Position numbers and translations under genes: made by a program
Origin: Larkinella insperata
GTDB lineage: Bacteria; Bacteroidota; Bacteroidia; Cytophagales; Spirosomataceae
DNA length: 64,000 bases
Direction of reading: 5' to 3'
Assembly: GCF_026248825.1 (NCBI RefSeq)
Contig: NZ_CP110973.1
Span: 4,299,501-4,363,500 of the forward strand
Shown here: positions 9,056 through 15,942 of the stretch, piece after piece
Numbering within the stretch: the first letter of the stretch is position 1
How the letters are laid out: each line of letters opens with the position of its first letter
The notes under the pieces: generated by a model
Database searches by the model: none
What the model was told of the DNA's origin: nothing
What the model saw: only the letters and a program-made list of their open reading frames with translations

Positions 9056-9915
9056 GGTGTTGATGTCAAAAAATAACTGGTAAGTGAATGCGATGCAGGT
9101 TGAATGATGATCTGGTTTCCCCAAACGCAGAAAGCGCCATCTCCGAACAACGACGAAGCGGTTGATTCGGGAGCCAGTCGGGTGGTTTCGAGCTCCTGAC
9201 CGGTGTGCTGGTGTAACCAGATCGTTTGTTGGCGGTCGATGATCAACAGGGATGAACGGAGCTGCTCGTTTGTTTCACGATAATAATACGAAAAAATCAG
9301 TTTATCGCCAACTTCCAGGTAGTCGATGGAATCAAGTGCCTGTTGATGAACCACTTTTTTTATAAATCGGTCAAGAACCGGCCACCAGGTGCTGGTCGTT
9401 GTATAGGAAACGGGGAAAAGCAGCCGCGAATTGTGGCCAAAAGCCGGTTTTTCGGCGGACTCGGCAGGTTCACCGTCGGTCAGCCGGAGCGCAATGCCGG
9501 GGGTGGAACCTGTGTCCGTCAGGGAAGCCCGTCGGGCCCAGACCCATTCTGAACTGGCTCCCACCAGCACGTGCTGCGACCATTCCCACTGCGATCGGCC
9601 AGTCTGCAGATTTACGTTTCCCAGGGCAGTGGGCGCCGGTAACCGGTTGTTGTCGAAGCGGTGGTAGAGCGCCTGCCCGTTCCAGACTCCGACCAGTGAG
9701 GAGTGAAAAGGCAGTGCGGGCTGCACCTCAGACCGGATGGTGCCGTCTGGCAGGCTGACCGTTGCTAGCTTCAGCGTTTGCGTATCCCGGCTTCGGAGTT
9801 CGGCAACCAGCAAACCCGGCGCGGTGTCAATCTGCTCAAAAACCAACCGCCAGATCGGTTGCGAAAAACGGATCTGGAAGGCAAGAGGCAACGGATTGGA
9901 AATAGGGTCGCTCAT
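9052..9915 (-). CDS. DUF4905-like protein
   Basis: 287 residues with no signal peptide. Repeated beta-strand blocks with aromatic ends (QPIWRLVFEQID, GVWNGQALYHRFD, SQWEWSQHVLVG, EWVWARRA, GAFCVWGNQIII) suggest a beta-propeller-like cytosolic protein. I associate it with the Bacteroidota family DUF4905; function unknown. Its stop overlaps the ATG of the LysM/RlpA gene by 4 nt, so the two are translationally coupled. Divergent from kdsB. Confidence 0.6.
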   Translation of the reverse strand: MSDPISNPLPLAFQIRFSQPIWRLVFEQIDTAPGLLVAELRSRDTQTLKLATVSLPDGTIRSEVQPALPFHSSLVGVWNGQALYHRFDNNRLPAPTALGNVNLQTGRSQWEWSQHVLVGASSEWVWARRASLTDTGSTPGIALRLTDGEPAESAEKPAFGHNSRLLFPVSYTTTSTWWPVLDRFIKKVVHQQALDSIDYLEVGDKLIFSYYYRETNEQLRSSLLIIDRQQTIWLHQHTGQELETTRLAPESTASSLFGDGAFCVWGNQIIIQPASHSLTSYFLTSTP

Positions 9916-10009
9916 GGCACAATCGGGTTATTGTAACAATCCGGACTTCAATGAACTGGTGTAAGCGGAGTTCGGAGTATCTTGCGCCAAAATTACCGAA
10001 AAGCAACGA

Positions 10010-10774
10010 ATGAATATCCTCGGAATTGTCCCGGCCCGGTTTGCGTCGAGCCGTTTTCCGGCCAAAGCGCTGGCCGATATTGACGGAAAAACCATGATTC
10101 AGCGCGTGATGGAACAAGCACGGAAAGCCGAATCGCTCAGTCGGGTGGTGGTGGCGACCGATCACGAAACCATCGCCGATCACGTTCGCTCGTTTGGCGG
10201 AGAAGTCATCATGACTTCCGAAAACCACCAGAGCGGCACCGACCGTTGCTTTGAAGCCCTGCAGGCTGTTGGGGAAGAGGTGGATTATGTGATCAATATT
10301 CAAGGCGATGAGCCGTTTATCAAACCCGAGCAAATCAATCTCTTGGCGTCGGTCCTGGACGGTACTACGGAACTGGCAACGTTGGTGAAAAAAATCGACG
10401 ACCCTGCGGTTTTGTTCAATACCAGCACGCCGAAAGTGGTGTTGAACAGCCGAAGCGAAGCGTTGTATTTCAGTCGGCAGACGCTTCCGTTCCTGCGCGA
10501 ACGCCAGCCCGAGGAGTGGTTGCAGCACCACATTTTCTACAAACACATCGGTATATACGCTTACCGGGCCGATATCCTGGCCCAGATCACCCAGTTGCCG
10601 CCCTCACTGCTGGAGAAAGCCGAAGCGCTTGAACAACTCCGCTGGCTCGAAAACGGCTACCGGATTCGGTGCGTCGTTACGGAACTGGACAGCTACGGCA
10701 TCGATACGCCCGAAGATCTGGAACGGCTGGAGCGCCACCTTTCCCGTGCAGAGACCAAAGGAGAAGGTAGTTAA
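10010..10774 (+). CDS. kdsB: 3-deoxy-manno-octulosonate cytidylyltransferase
   Basis: 254 residues, full length. It activates Kdo with CTP to CMP-Kdo for lipid A-core assembly in the cytosol. Signature blocks: the nucleotide-binding N-terminus IVPARFASSRFPAKAL, then GGEVIMTSENHQSGTDRC, INIQGDEPF (metal/CTP Asp), HIGIYAYR, and the C-terminal LEQLRWLENG and GIDTPEDLERLE. A TATCTTG resembling a -7 element lies at 9978-9984. Confidence 0.95.
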   Translation: MNILGIVPARFASSRFPAKALADIDGKTMIQRVMEQARKAESLSRVVVATDHETIADHVRSFGGEVIMTSENHQSGTDRCFEALQAVGEEVDYVINIQGDEPFIKPEQINLLASVLDGTTELATLVKKIDDPAVLFNTSTPKVVLNSRSEALYFSRQTLPFLRERQPEEWLQHHIFYKHIGIYAYRADILAQITQLPPSLLEKAEALEQLRWLENGYRIRCVVTELDSYGIDTPEDLERLERHLSRAETKGEGS

Positions 10775-10839
10775 CCGGAAGTGGCATCTTACGAAAAGGT
10801 GAGTAATAGGGGCCGGTTTTACTTCGTAACCGTTAGCGG

Positions 10840-10872
10840 TTTGCGGTCCACCTGTATTTAACCGTATACTTG
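10840..10872 (+). promoter_or_regulatory. Promoter of small-RNA candidate copy A
   Basis: TTTG at 10840-10843 (-33 element), a 21-nt spacer, then TATACTTG at 10865-10872, one mismatch from TAnnTTTG. This is the canonical Bacteroidota promoter layout. The 14 nt TAACCGTATACTTG (10859-10872) recur exactly on the minus strand at 20790-20803 in front of copy B. Confidence 0.65.
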
Positions 10873-10878
10873 CTTTTT

Positions 10879-10973
10879 TCGCCTGTGGTATGATTCATGC
10901 GTAAAGCTACGCAGTTATAATTGTTGATAGTTAAATCGCCCTGTTCGCACTTTGTGCCGGGGCGATTTTGTTT
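10879..10973 (+). ncRNA. Small-RNA candidate, copy A of a two-member family
   Basis: About 95 nt between a promoter (10840-10872) and a terminator hairpin (10933-10968, outer stem AAATCGCCC/GGGCGATTT, inner GCAC/GTGC, followed by TTTTGTTT). An internal hairpin TGCGTA/TACGCA lies at 10898-10913. The 5' block TGGTAyGATTyATGyG and the terminator are shared with copy B (20686-20783, minus). The longest ORF inside is 7 codons and is not conserved in B, so it looks noncoding. It ends about 180 nt before porX and could alternatively be an attenuated porX leader, but the unlinked copy B argues for a free RNA. Confidence 0.6.
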
Positions 10974-11150
10974 GCCGAAATCCGAGCCAAGCCCGCCTAC
11001 CTACCCTCGACGCCCCGAATCAGATTGTTTCTTTCAGTTTGTTAAATGTTCTTAAATACTGTTAAAATTGAACCCGCTAAACAGTTTGGGGCGTTACCAA
11101 GTTGAACTACCGTAAGTAATTTGAATTTAACCACACAGAATTACCTTATC

Positions 11151-12707
11151 ATGCAGAACTATTCCATCCTCTGGGCCGACGACGAAATCGATTTATTGAA
11201 ACCCCATATTCTCTTTTTGAATAACAAAGGGTACACCATTACCCCCGTGAACAGCGGGGCCGATGCGCTCGAAAAAGTGGATCAGGAAAATTTCGATCTG
11301 GTTTTTCTGGATGAAATGATGCCGGGAATGACGGGGCTGGAAACCCTACAGCAAATCAAGCAGATCCGCCCTAATTTGCCCGTGGTAATGATCACCAAGA
11401 GCGAAGAAGAACACATCATGGAGGGGGCCATCGGGGCTAAAATAGCCGATTACCTGATCAAACCGCTGAACCCCAATCAGATTTTGCTGTCAGTCAAGAA
11501 AATTCTCGATAACAAACGGTTGGTGACCGAACGGACTAACCAGAGCTACCAGCAGGATTTCCGGAACCTGTCCATGCTGTATAACGACCGGATCGATTTT
11601 GACGACTGGGTTGAAATTTACAGAAAGCTCATTTTCTGGGAGCTGGAACTGGACGGGACGCAGGACCGGAGCATGGCGGAAGTGTTCAACATGCAAAAAA
11701 GTGAGGCCAACTCAACGTTTTGCAAGTTTGTGATGGACAGCTACGAAGACTGGCTGAACGAACCGAAAATGGACAAGCCGATCATGTCGCACCAGTTGAT
11801 GCGCAAGAAAGTTTTTCCGTTGCTGGAGCAAAACAACCCGCTTTTCTTCGTTCTGATCGATAACCTGCGCTACGACCAGTGGAAAGTCATCGAACCGATC
11901 ATGTCGGAGTACTTTACGGTGGAGGAAGAGTCGTCGTATTATTCAATTCTGCCAACAACAACGGCTTTTGCCCGCAACGCCATTTTCTCCGGAATGCTGC
12001 CGAGCGAAATGGAAAAGAAACACCCCGACCTCTGGGTGAACGACGACAATGAAGAAGCCGGTTTGAACAACAACGAAGACCAGTTTCTGAAACGTCAGAT
12101 TGACAGCAGCCGGTTGAACATCAAGTTTTCGTACAACAAAATCCTGAACATTAATCAGGGTAAATCGCTGGTCGATAACTTCAACAACCTGATGCAGAAC
12201 GACCTGAACGTGATCGTTTACAACTTTGTGGACATGCTGTCGCACGCCCGGACGGACATGGCCATGATCAAAGAGCTGGCACCCGACGAAGCGGCTTACC
12301 GTTCGATTACCCGTTCGTGGTTCAGCCACTCGCCCTTGCTGGAACTGGTGCGTAAAATCTCGGAGAAAGGCGGACGACTGATCATTACAACCGACCACGG
12401 GATGATCCGGGTGCAGAAACCCGCTAAAATTGTCGGATACCGCGATACCAACACCAACCTGCGCTACAAACAGGGCAAAAACCTGGGCTTCGACGATAAC
12501 CATATTTTTGTGTGCCGCAAACCGGAAAATTTCTTCCTGCCCCGGATTCACGTTTCAACGGCTTACGTCTTCACGCTGGAAGATTACTTCTTCGCGTATC
12601 CCAATAATTACAATTATTACGTCAACTACTACCGCGACACCTTCCAGCACGGGGGCGTCTCGCTGGAAGAAATGATCATTCCGTTCGTGTACCTGAAAGC
12701 GAAATAA
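11151..12707 (+). CDS. porX: PorX-type response regulator with PglZ domain
   Basis: 518 residues from ATG 11151 (an in-frame TTG at 11121 is less likely). Receiver domain at 1-120: acidic D10-D11, phospho-acceptor D54 in VFLDEMMPG, K104 in LIKPLNP. A helical linker follows, then a PglZ/alkaline-phosphatase-superfamily domain (about 210-518) with metal-site blocks LIDNLRYDQW, PTTTAFARNA, FVDMLSHARTD, TTDHGM and the closing QHGGVSLEEM. PorX works with the kinase PorY in controlling the type IX secretion system, and its PglZ part has phosphodiesterase-type activity in studied homologues. No secretion genes are adjacent. Confidence 0.9.
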   Translation: MQNYSILWADDEIDLLKPHILFLNNKGYTITPVNSGADALEKVDQENFDLVFLDEMMPGMTGLETLQQIKQIRPNLPVVMITKSEEEHIMEGAIGAKIADYLIKPLNPNQILLSVKKILDNKRLVTERTNQSYQQDFRNLSMLYNDRIDFDDWVEIYRKLIFWELELDGTQDRSMAEVFNMQKSEANSTFCKFVMDSYEDWLNEPKMDKPIMSHQLMRKKVFPLLEQNNPLFFVLIDNLRYDQWKVIEPIMSEYFTVEEESSYYSILPTTTAFARNAIFSGMLPSEMEKKHPDLWVNDDNEEAGLNNNEDQFLKRQIDSSRLNIKFSYNKILNINQGKSLVDNFNNLMQNDLNVIVYNFVDMLSHARTDMAMIKELAPDEAAYRSITRSWFSHSPLLELVRKISEKGGRLIITTDHGMIRVQKPAKIVGYRDTNTNLRYKQGKNLGFDDNHIFVCRKPENFFLPRIHVSTAYVFTLEDYFFAYPNNYNYYVNYYRDTFQHGGVSLEEMIIPFVYLKAK

Positions 12708-12727
12708 GATAACGCGCGGAGCGAACA

Positions 12728-12790
12728 AAAAACGGTGAGTGATGAAATACGGACGCGCATTGGGTCCGTATTTCATCACTCACCGTTTTT
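12728..12790. terminator. Long bidirectional terminator hairpin
   Basis: A perfect stem of about 27 bp (12728-12754 with 12764-12790) and a 9-nt loop, flanked by A4 on the left and T5 on the right, so it can end transcription in both directions. It lies between the convergent porX (ends 12707) and ftsE (ends 12807) genes. Confidence 0.85.
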
Positions 12791-12806
12791 ATTGATTTCT
12801 TCCTGC

Positions 12807-13487
12807 TTAAAGCCCCTGCTCGGTTACCTTGCCGTCTTCTACGCGGAGGGTGCGGGCGGGGTATTTGCGGAGAAAATCGTAGTTGTGGGTCGCCATCAAA
12901 ATGGCAGTGCCGGAATTGTTGATGGTCTGAAACACCTGCATGATCTGTTCGCTGACGGCCGGGTCCAGGTTTCCGGTCGGTTCGTCGGCAATCAGGATCA
13001 TGGGTTCGTTGAGCATAGCCCGGGCCACCACCACGCGTTGTTGCTCACCCCCCGAAAGCTGGTGCGGCATTTTCTTGTGCAGCGTACCCAGCCCGACCTG
13101 CATCAGCACATCCGAAATCCGGTTTCGCATTTTCGTCTGATCGGTCCAGCCGGTGGCTTTCAGCACAAACCGCAAATTTTCCTCCACGTTGCGGTCCATG
13201 AATAATTGGAAGTCCTGAAAGACGATGCCGATTTTCCGGCGCAGGTACGGCACATCCTTGGGCTTGAGCTTTTCCAGCGCAAAACCGGCCACGCGCCCCG
13301 AACCGGACTGCAGCCACAAATCGGCGTACAGCGTTTTGAGCAGAGAACTTTTTCCACTGCCCGTCCGGCCGATCAAAAACACAAAATCACCTTTGTTGAT
13401 ATCAAACGTTACATCAGCCAGGACAATCCGGCCCCCCTGGTAAATATCAGCCTGACTCAGTGACAGAACGGGTTCGGTAGAAAACAT
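12807..13487 (-). CDS. ftsE: ABC ATPase, FtsE type
   Basis: 226 residues. Walker A GRTGSGKSS (40-48), Q-loop at VFQDFQLF, signature LSGGEQQRVVVARA, Walker B ILIADEPTGNLDP, and a switch His in MATHNYD. The size and DEPTGNLDP block fit the FtsE/LolD-type branch; the Bacteroidota FtsE annotation fits best. FtsE pairs with the membrane protein FtsX to control septal peptidoglycan hydrolases. No ftsX is adjacent, so the symbol is a probable assignment. Confidence 0.75.
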   Translation of the reverse strand: MFSTEPVLSLSQADIYQGGRIVLADVTFDINKGDFVFLIGRTGSGKSSLLKTLYADLWLQSGSGRVAGFALEKLKPKDVPYLRRKIGIVFQDFQLFMDRNVEENLRFVLKATGWTDQTKMRNRISDVLMQVGLGTLHKKMPHQLSGGEQQRVVVARAMLNEPMILIADEPTGNLDPAVSEQIMQVFQTINNSGTAILMATHNYDFLRKYPARTLRVEDGKVTEQGL

Positions 13488-13492
13488 ACTTT

Positions 13493-13572
13493 TGAGTGAA
13501 GCGTGATGAGCGAAGAGCGAAGAGTTATAAATGCATCAGCCAACTAGTCATTCTTCACTCTTAATTCTTAAC
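13493..13572. repeat. Intergenic 7-nt word element with inverted half
   Basis: Right of the ftsE start the spacer holds GAGCGAA tandem words (7-nt period, about 13514-13530) and, after a gap, the inverse TTCTTCACTCTTAATTCTTAAC-like arm (about 13549-13571) reaching the stop of the transaldolase gene. Same architecture as the elements at 3344, 15395 and 60205. It may act as a terminator for 13573-14232, but no strong U-run is present. Confidence 0.5.
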
Positions 13573-14232
13573 TTATTTTGCGCCAGCTTTTTGGTGGTCA
13601 GCCAGAAATTTGGCGAGACCGATGTCGGTTAGCGGGTGGTTGAAGAGGGCCATAATGGCGCTCAACGGACCGGTCATGACATCGGCTCCAACTTCGGCGC
13701 ACTGAATGATGTGCATCGGGTGGCGAATGGAAGCCGCCAGAATTTCGGTCGGGTAGTTGTAATTCCGGTAAATCAGCGCAATTTGCTCAATCAGGGCCAC
13801 CCCATCCACCGAAACATCATCAAGACGGCCGATGAAGGGCGAAACGTAGGTGGCTCCGGCTTTGGCCGCCAGCAGCGCCTGCCCCGCCGAGAAAACCAGC
13901 GTGCAGTTGGTTTTAATGCCTTTTTCCGAAAAGTAATTGATGGCCTTAATGCCTTCCTTGATCATCGGCACTTTGACAACGATCTTATCGTCAATCTCGG
14001 CCAGTTCTTCGCCCTCGGCAATAATTTCCCGGTAAGTTGTGGCAATTACTTCCGCACTGACATCCCCGTCGACAAGGTCGCAGATGGCTTTGTAATGCTG
14101 CATAATCCGGTCTTTACCGGTAATGCTTTCCTTCGCCATCAGCGAGGGATTGGTGGTAACCCCGTCTAAAATGCCCAGGTCCTGAGCCTCCCGAATTTCG
14201 TTTAGATTGGCCGTATCAATAAAAAATTTCAT
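13573..14232 (-). CDS. fsa: Fructose-6-phosphate aldolase / transaldolase-like protein
   Basis: 219 residues, the short FSA/TalC type of transaldolase barrel. FIDTANLNEIRE opens strand 1. GVTTNPSLMAKE and the Schiff-base Lys K87 in VVKVPMI are diagnostic, with NCTLVFSAGQALLA and YVSPFIGRLDD further on. Family members either cleave fructose-6-phosphate or transfer dihydroxyacetone units; which one applies cannot be told from sequence alone. Cytosolic. The SRP RNA gene lies upstream on the same strand. Confidence 0.85.
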   Translation of the reverse strand: MKFFIDTANLNEIREAQDLGILDGVTTNPSLMAKESITGKDRIMQHYKAICDLVDGDVSAEVIATTYREIIAEGEELAEIDDKIVVKVPMIKEGIKAINYFSEKGIKTNCTLVFSAGQALLAAKAGATYVSPFIGRLDDVSVDGVALIEQIALIYRNYNYPTEILAASIRHPMHIIQCAEVGADVMTGPLSAIMALFNHPLTDIGLAKFLADHQKAGAK

Positions 14233-14467
14233 GTTATCTGTTTAAGCAGAACGTAGGTTCAGTTTACGGTTACCAAACGCTGCCCATTCCGAGCCGTTTT
14301 TGAAATACCGTGATCTGAAAACCGTAAGCTGTTAAGTGTATGATTAGAATTGCTCCAAAAGTAAAGATAATCTTGCATTAAGATAGCCTGAACTTTTGTT
14401 TATCTGAAATCAAACGAAGAATGCGGGAGGGAAGCGCCGGGAGTGGAGGAGTCCGGAAATAAAAAAA

Positions 14468-14557
14468 GGCAAACCGACATCTCACCGCTACGACCACCTA
14501 CCCTTGCTTCCGTCAAGACCTGGGGGATTCAGCAGGAGCTGGTAGTGCCTGTTTGCC
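14468..14557 (-). ncRNA. ffs: Signal recognition particle RNA (small bacterial type)
   Basis: On the minus strand a roughly 90-nt RNA is closed by GGCAAAC (14557-14551) and GTTTGCC (14474-14468). Its apical hairpin reads CCCAGGTC-TTGA-CGGAAGCAAGGG, with the conserved asymmetric AGGTC/GGAAGCA motif recognised by Ffh. The RNA is followed by a run of T on its own strand (A-run at 14458-14467 on plus), a natural terminator. The 5' end is set by the closing helix and by a -7 element 6 nt upstream. It scaffolds membrane targeting with Ffh/FtsY. Confidence 0.85.
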
Positions 14558-14562
14558 GGGTG

Positions 14563-14570
14563 CAAAATTA
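14563..14570 (-). promoter_or_regulatory. -7 element of the SRP RNA promoter
   Basis: Minus-strand TAATTTTG, an exact TAnnTTTG, ends 6 nt before the 5' base of the SRP RNA helix. No clear -33 TTG is visible upstream. Confidence 0.6.
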
Positions 14571-14576
14571 GGAATT

Positions 14577-14610
14577 TTTGTTAGAAAATAAAAGCGGCCC
14601 GCTACTTTTG
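14577..14610 (+). promoter_or_regulatory. Promoter of the TPR lipoprotein gene
   Basis: TTTG 14577-14580, a 22-nt spacer and TACTTTTG 14603-14610 (exact TAnnTTTG), ending 21 nt before the ATG at 14632. It stands back to back with the SRP RNA promoter. Confidence 0.65.
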
Positions 14611-14631
14611 TGACAATTTCAATCTTTCATC

Positions 14632-15393
14632 ATGATAAAAACTGTTTTAGATACCATCAGAGGGCTTTTCCAACGCTCCAGGACGAAAAAAAAACTCCGG
14701 CTGTACGGCTGGCTTCTTGGCGTATCCCTGATGCAAGCCTGTACCTCCTCGGAAGAGAAGCTGGCGGAAGGGCGGGCGCTGATGCAGCAGGGTAAATTTC
14801 GGGAAGCCATTCAACCGCTCAATGACGCCATCAACACCGACGGCGGCAATTTCGAAGCGTTCAACAGCCGGGCCGTGGCTTATTTTGAGCTGAAAGACTA
14901 CGAAAACGCCCTGCTCGATTATGATCAGGCCATCAAGCTTAGTCCGGATTTTTACAAACCGTATTACAACCGCGCCAAGCTGAAAACCGCCCGGGGCGAA
15001 ACCGATCCGGCTTTGAGAGATTTTTCGGAAGCCATCCGCCGGGCTCCCGACATTTCGGATATTTACCTCGATCGCGGCCAGTTGTTTGCCAACTCGGGCA
15101 ATTTAACCTCGGCACTGTCGGATTTTAACCAGGCCATTCAGCTGGATCCGAAAAACTCGCTGGCGTATTTCAACCGCGGTAACATCCGGTTTCAGCAGGA
15201 CGAATTTGCCGAAGCGCTCAAAGATTTTACCAAAACCGTTGAACTGGACGCCAAATTTGGCAAAGCCTTTAACGCCTTGGGGGTCACACAAATCATGCTG
15301 AACCAGCGGGAAACCGGCTGTCTCAGCCTGAAACAGGCCAAACAGCTTGGCTACGCCGAAGCCGATACGTACATTACGGAATACTGTCAATAA
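14632..15393 (+). CDS. TPR-repeat lipoprotein
   Basis: 253 residues. A basic n-region (RSRTKKK) leads into a hydrophobic helix and lipobox L-M-Q-A-C (Cys37), so the mature protein is probably lipid-anchored. Six consecutive 34-residue tetratricopeptide repeats follow (about 44-245), each with the W/L-G-Y-A-x-P pattern, for example YYNRAKLKTARGETDPALRDF and AYFNRGNIRFQQDEFAEALKDF. TPRs mediate protein-protein contacts; partner unknown. Strong promoter directly upstream. Confidence 0.75.
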   Translation: MIKTVLDTIRGLFQRSRTKKKLRLYGWLLGVSLMQACTSSEEKLAEGRALMQQGKFREAIQPLNDAINTDGGNFEAFNSRAVAYFELKDYENALLDYDQAIKLSPDFYKPYYNRAKLKTARGETDPALRDFSEAIRRAPDISDIYLDRGQLFANSGNLTSALSDFNQAIQLDPKNSLAYFNRGNIRFQQDEFAEALKDFTKTVELDAKFGKAFNALGVTQIMLNQRETGCLSLKQAKQLGYAEADTYITEYCQ

Positions 15394-15394
15394 G

Positions 15395-15468
15395 AATGAG
15401 GAGTTAGAAAGGATGAACGGCGTTGTGCCAGCCCATTTCTAGCTCCCCATCCCTAACTCCTAACTCCT
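15395..15468. repeat. Intergenic 7-nt word element with inverted half
   Basis: AGGAGTTAG at 15399-15407 pairs with CTAACTCCT at 15453-15461 or with the second tandem copy at 15460-15468 (7-nt word CTAACTC repeated). It fills the whole 75-nt gap between the TPR gene and the ATG at 15469, so it forms the leader of the downstream gene. Confidence 0.5.
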
Positions 15469-15819
15469 ATGCGTAAAGCAATTTCCATCTTTTTCGGGCT
15501 TATTTTTCTACTATTTGCCGCCTTTCAATACAATGATCCGGATCCGCAGGTCTGGGTTCCGATCTACGGGGCAGCGGCTTTCGTGAGTTTTCTGGCGTTG
15601 GGCAACGCGGTCCAGCCGTGGTTTTTCGCCCTAGCCGGACTGGCGTATGTCGTGGCAGCCATCTACCAGTGGCCCCCGGCTTTTGAAGGGTTTTTACTCG
15701 ACGAAATGGGGATGAAGACCATCAACATTGAGCTGGCCCGCGAATCGGGCGGCTTGGGAATCTGCGCCATTGCGATGTTTATTTTGGCGGGGCTGACCCG
15801 GAAAAAAGCCTATTCGTAA
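15469..15819 (+). CDS. TMEM220-like small membrane protein
   Basis: 116 residues with four predicted hydrophobic helices (about 5-20, 30-45, 50-66 and 93-110). The block FQYNDPDPQVWVPIYG (Asn-Asp-Pro-Asp after helix 1) and the WPP motif near residue 68 are characteristic of the transmembrane 220 family, found in Bacteroidota and in animals. Function unknown. Inner membrane. Confidence 0.65.
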   Translation: MRKAISIFFGLIFLLFAAFQYNDPDPQVWVPIYGAAAFVSFLALGNAVQPWFFALAGLAYVVAAIYQWPPAFEGFLLDEMGMKTINIELARESGGLGICAIAMFILAGLTRKKAYS

Positions 15820-15886
15820 TTGGATCACCCAGGTTCAGCGGAGCCCCTGATCATCCCCGGTGTCTCTGTGTAATAGCTCTAAATCA

Positions 15887-15921
15887 AAAAGCCGCCGGAA
15901 CCATGAGCTCCGGCGGCTTTT
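15887..15921. terminator. Bidirectional GC-rich terminator
   Basis: 13-bp stem AAAAGCCGCCGGA / TCCGGCGGCTTTT (15887-15899 with 15909-15921) and a 9-nt loop, between the convergent genes ending at 15819 and 15943. A- and T-runs on both sides allow use in both directions. Confidence 0.85.
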
Positions 15922-15942
15922 GAACGTTAAAACCGGCTTGTT

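Noticed and set aside
9056..9124. Upstream extension of the LysM/RlpA gene
   Set aside because: It would overlap DUF4905 and precede the signal peptide; the ATGA junction at 9052-9055 decides the start.
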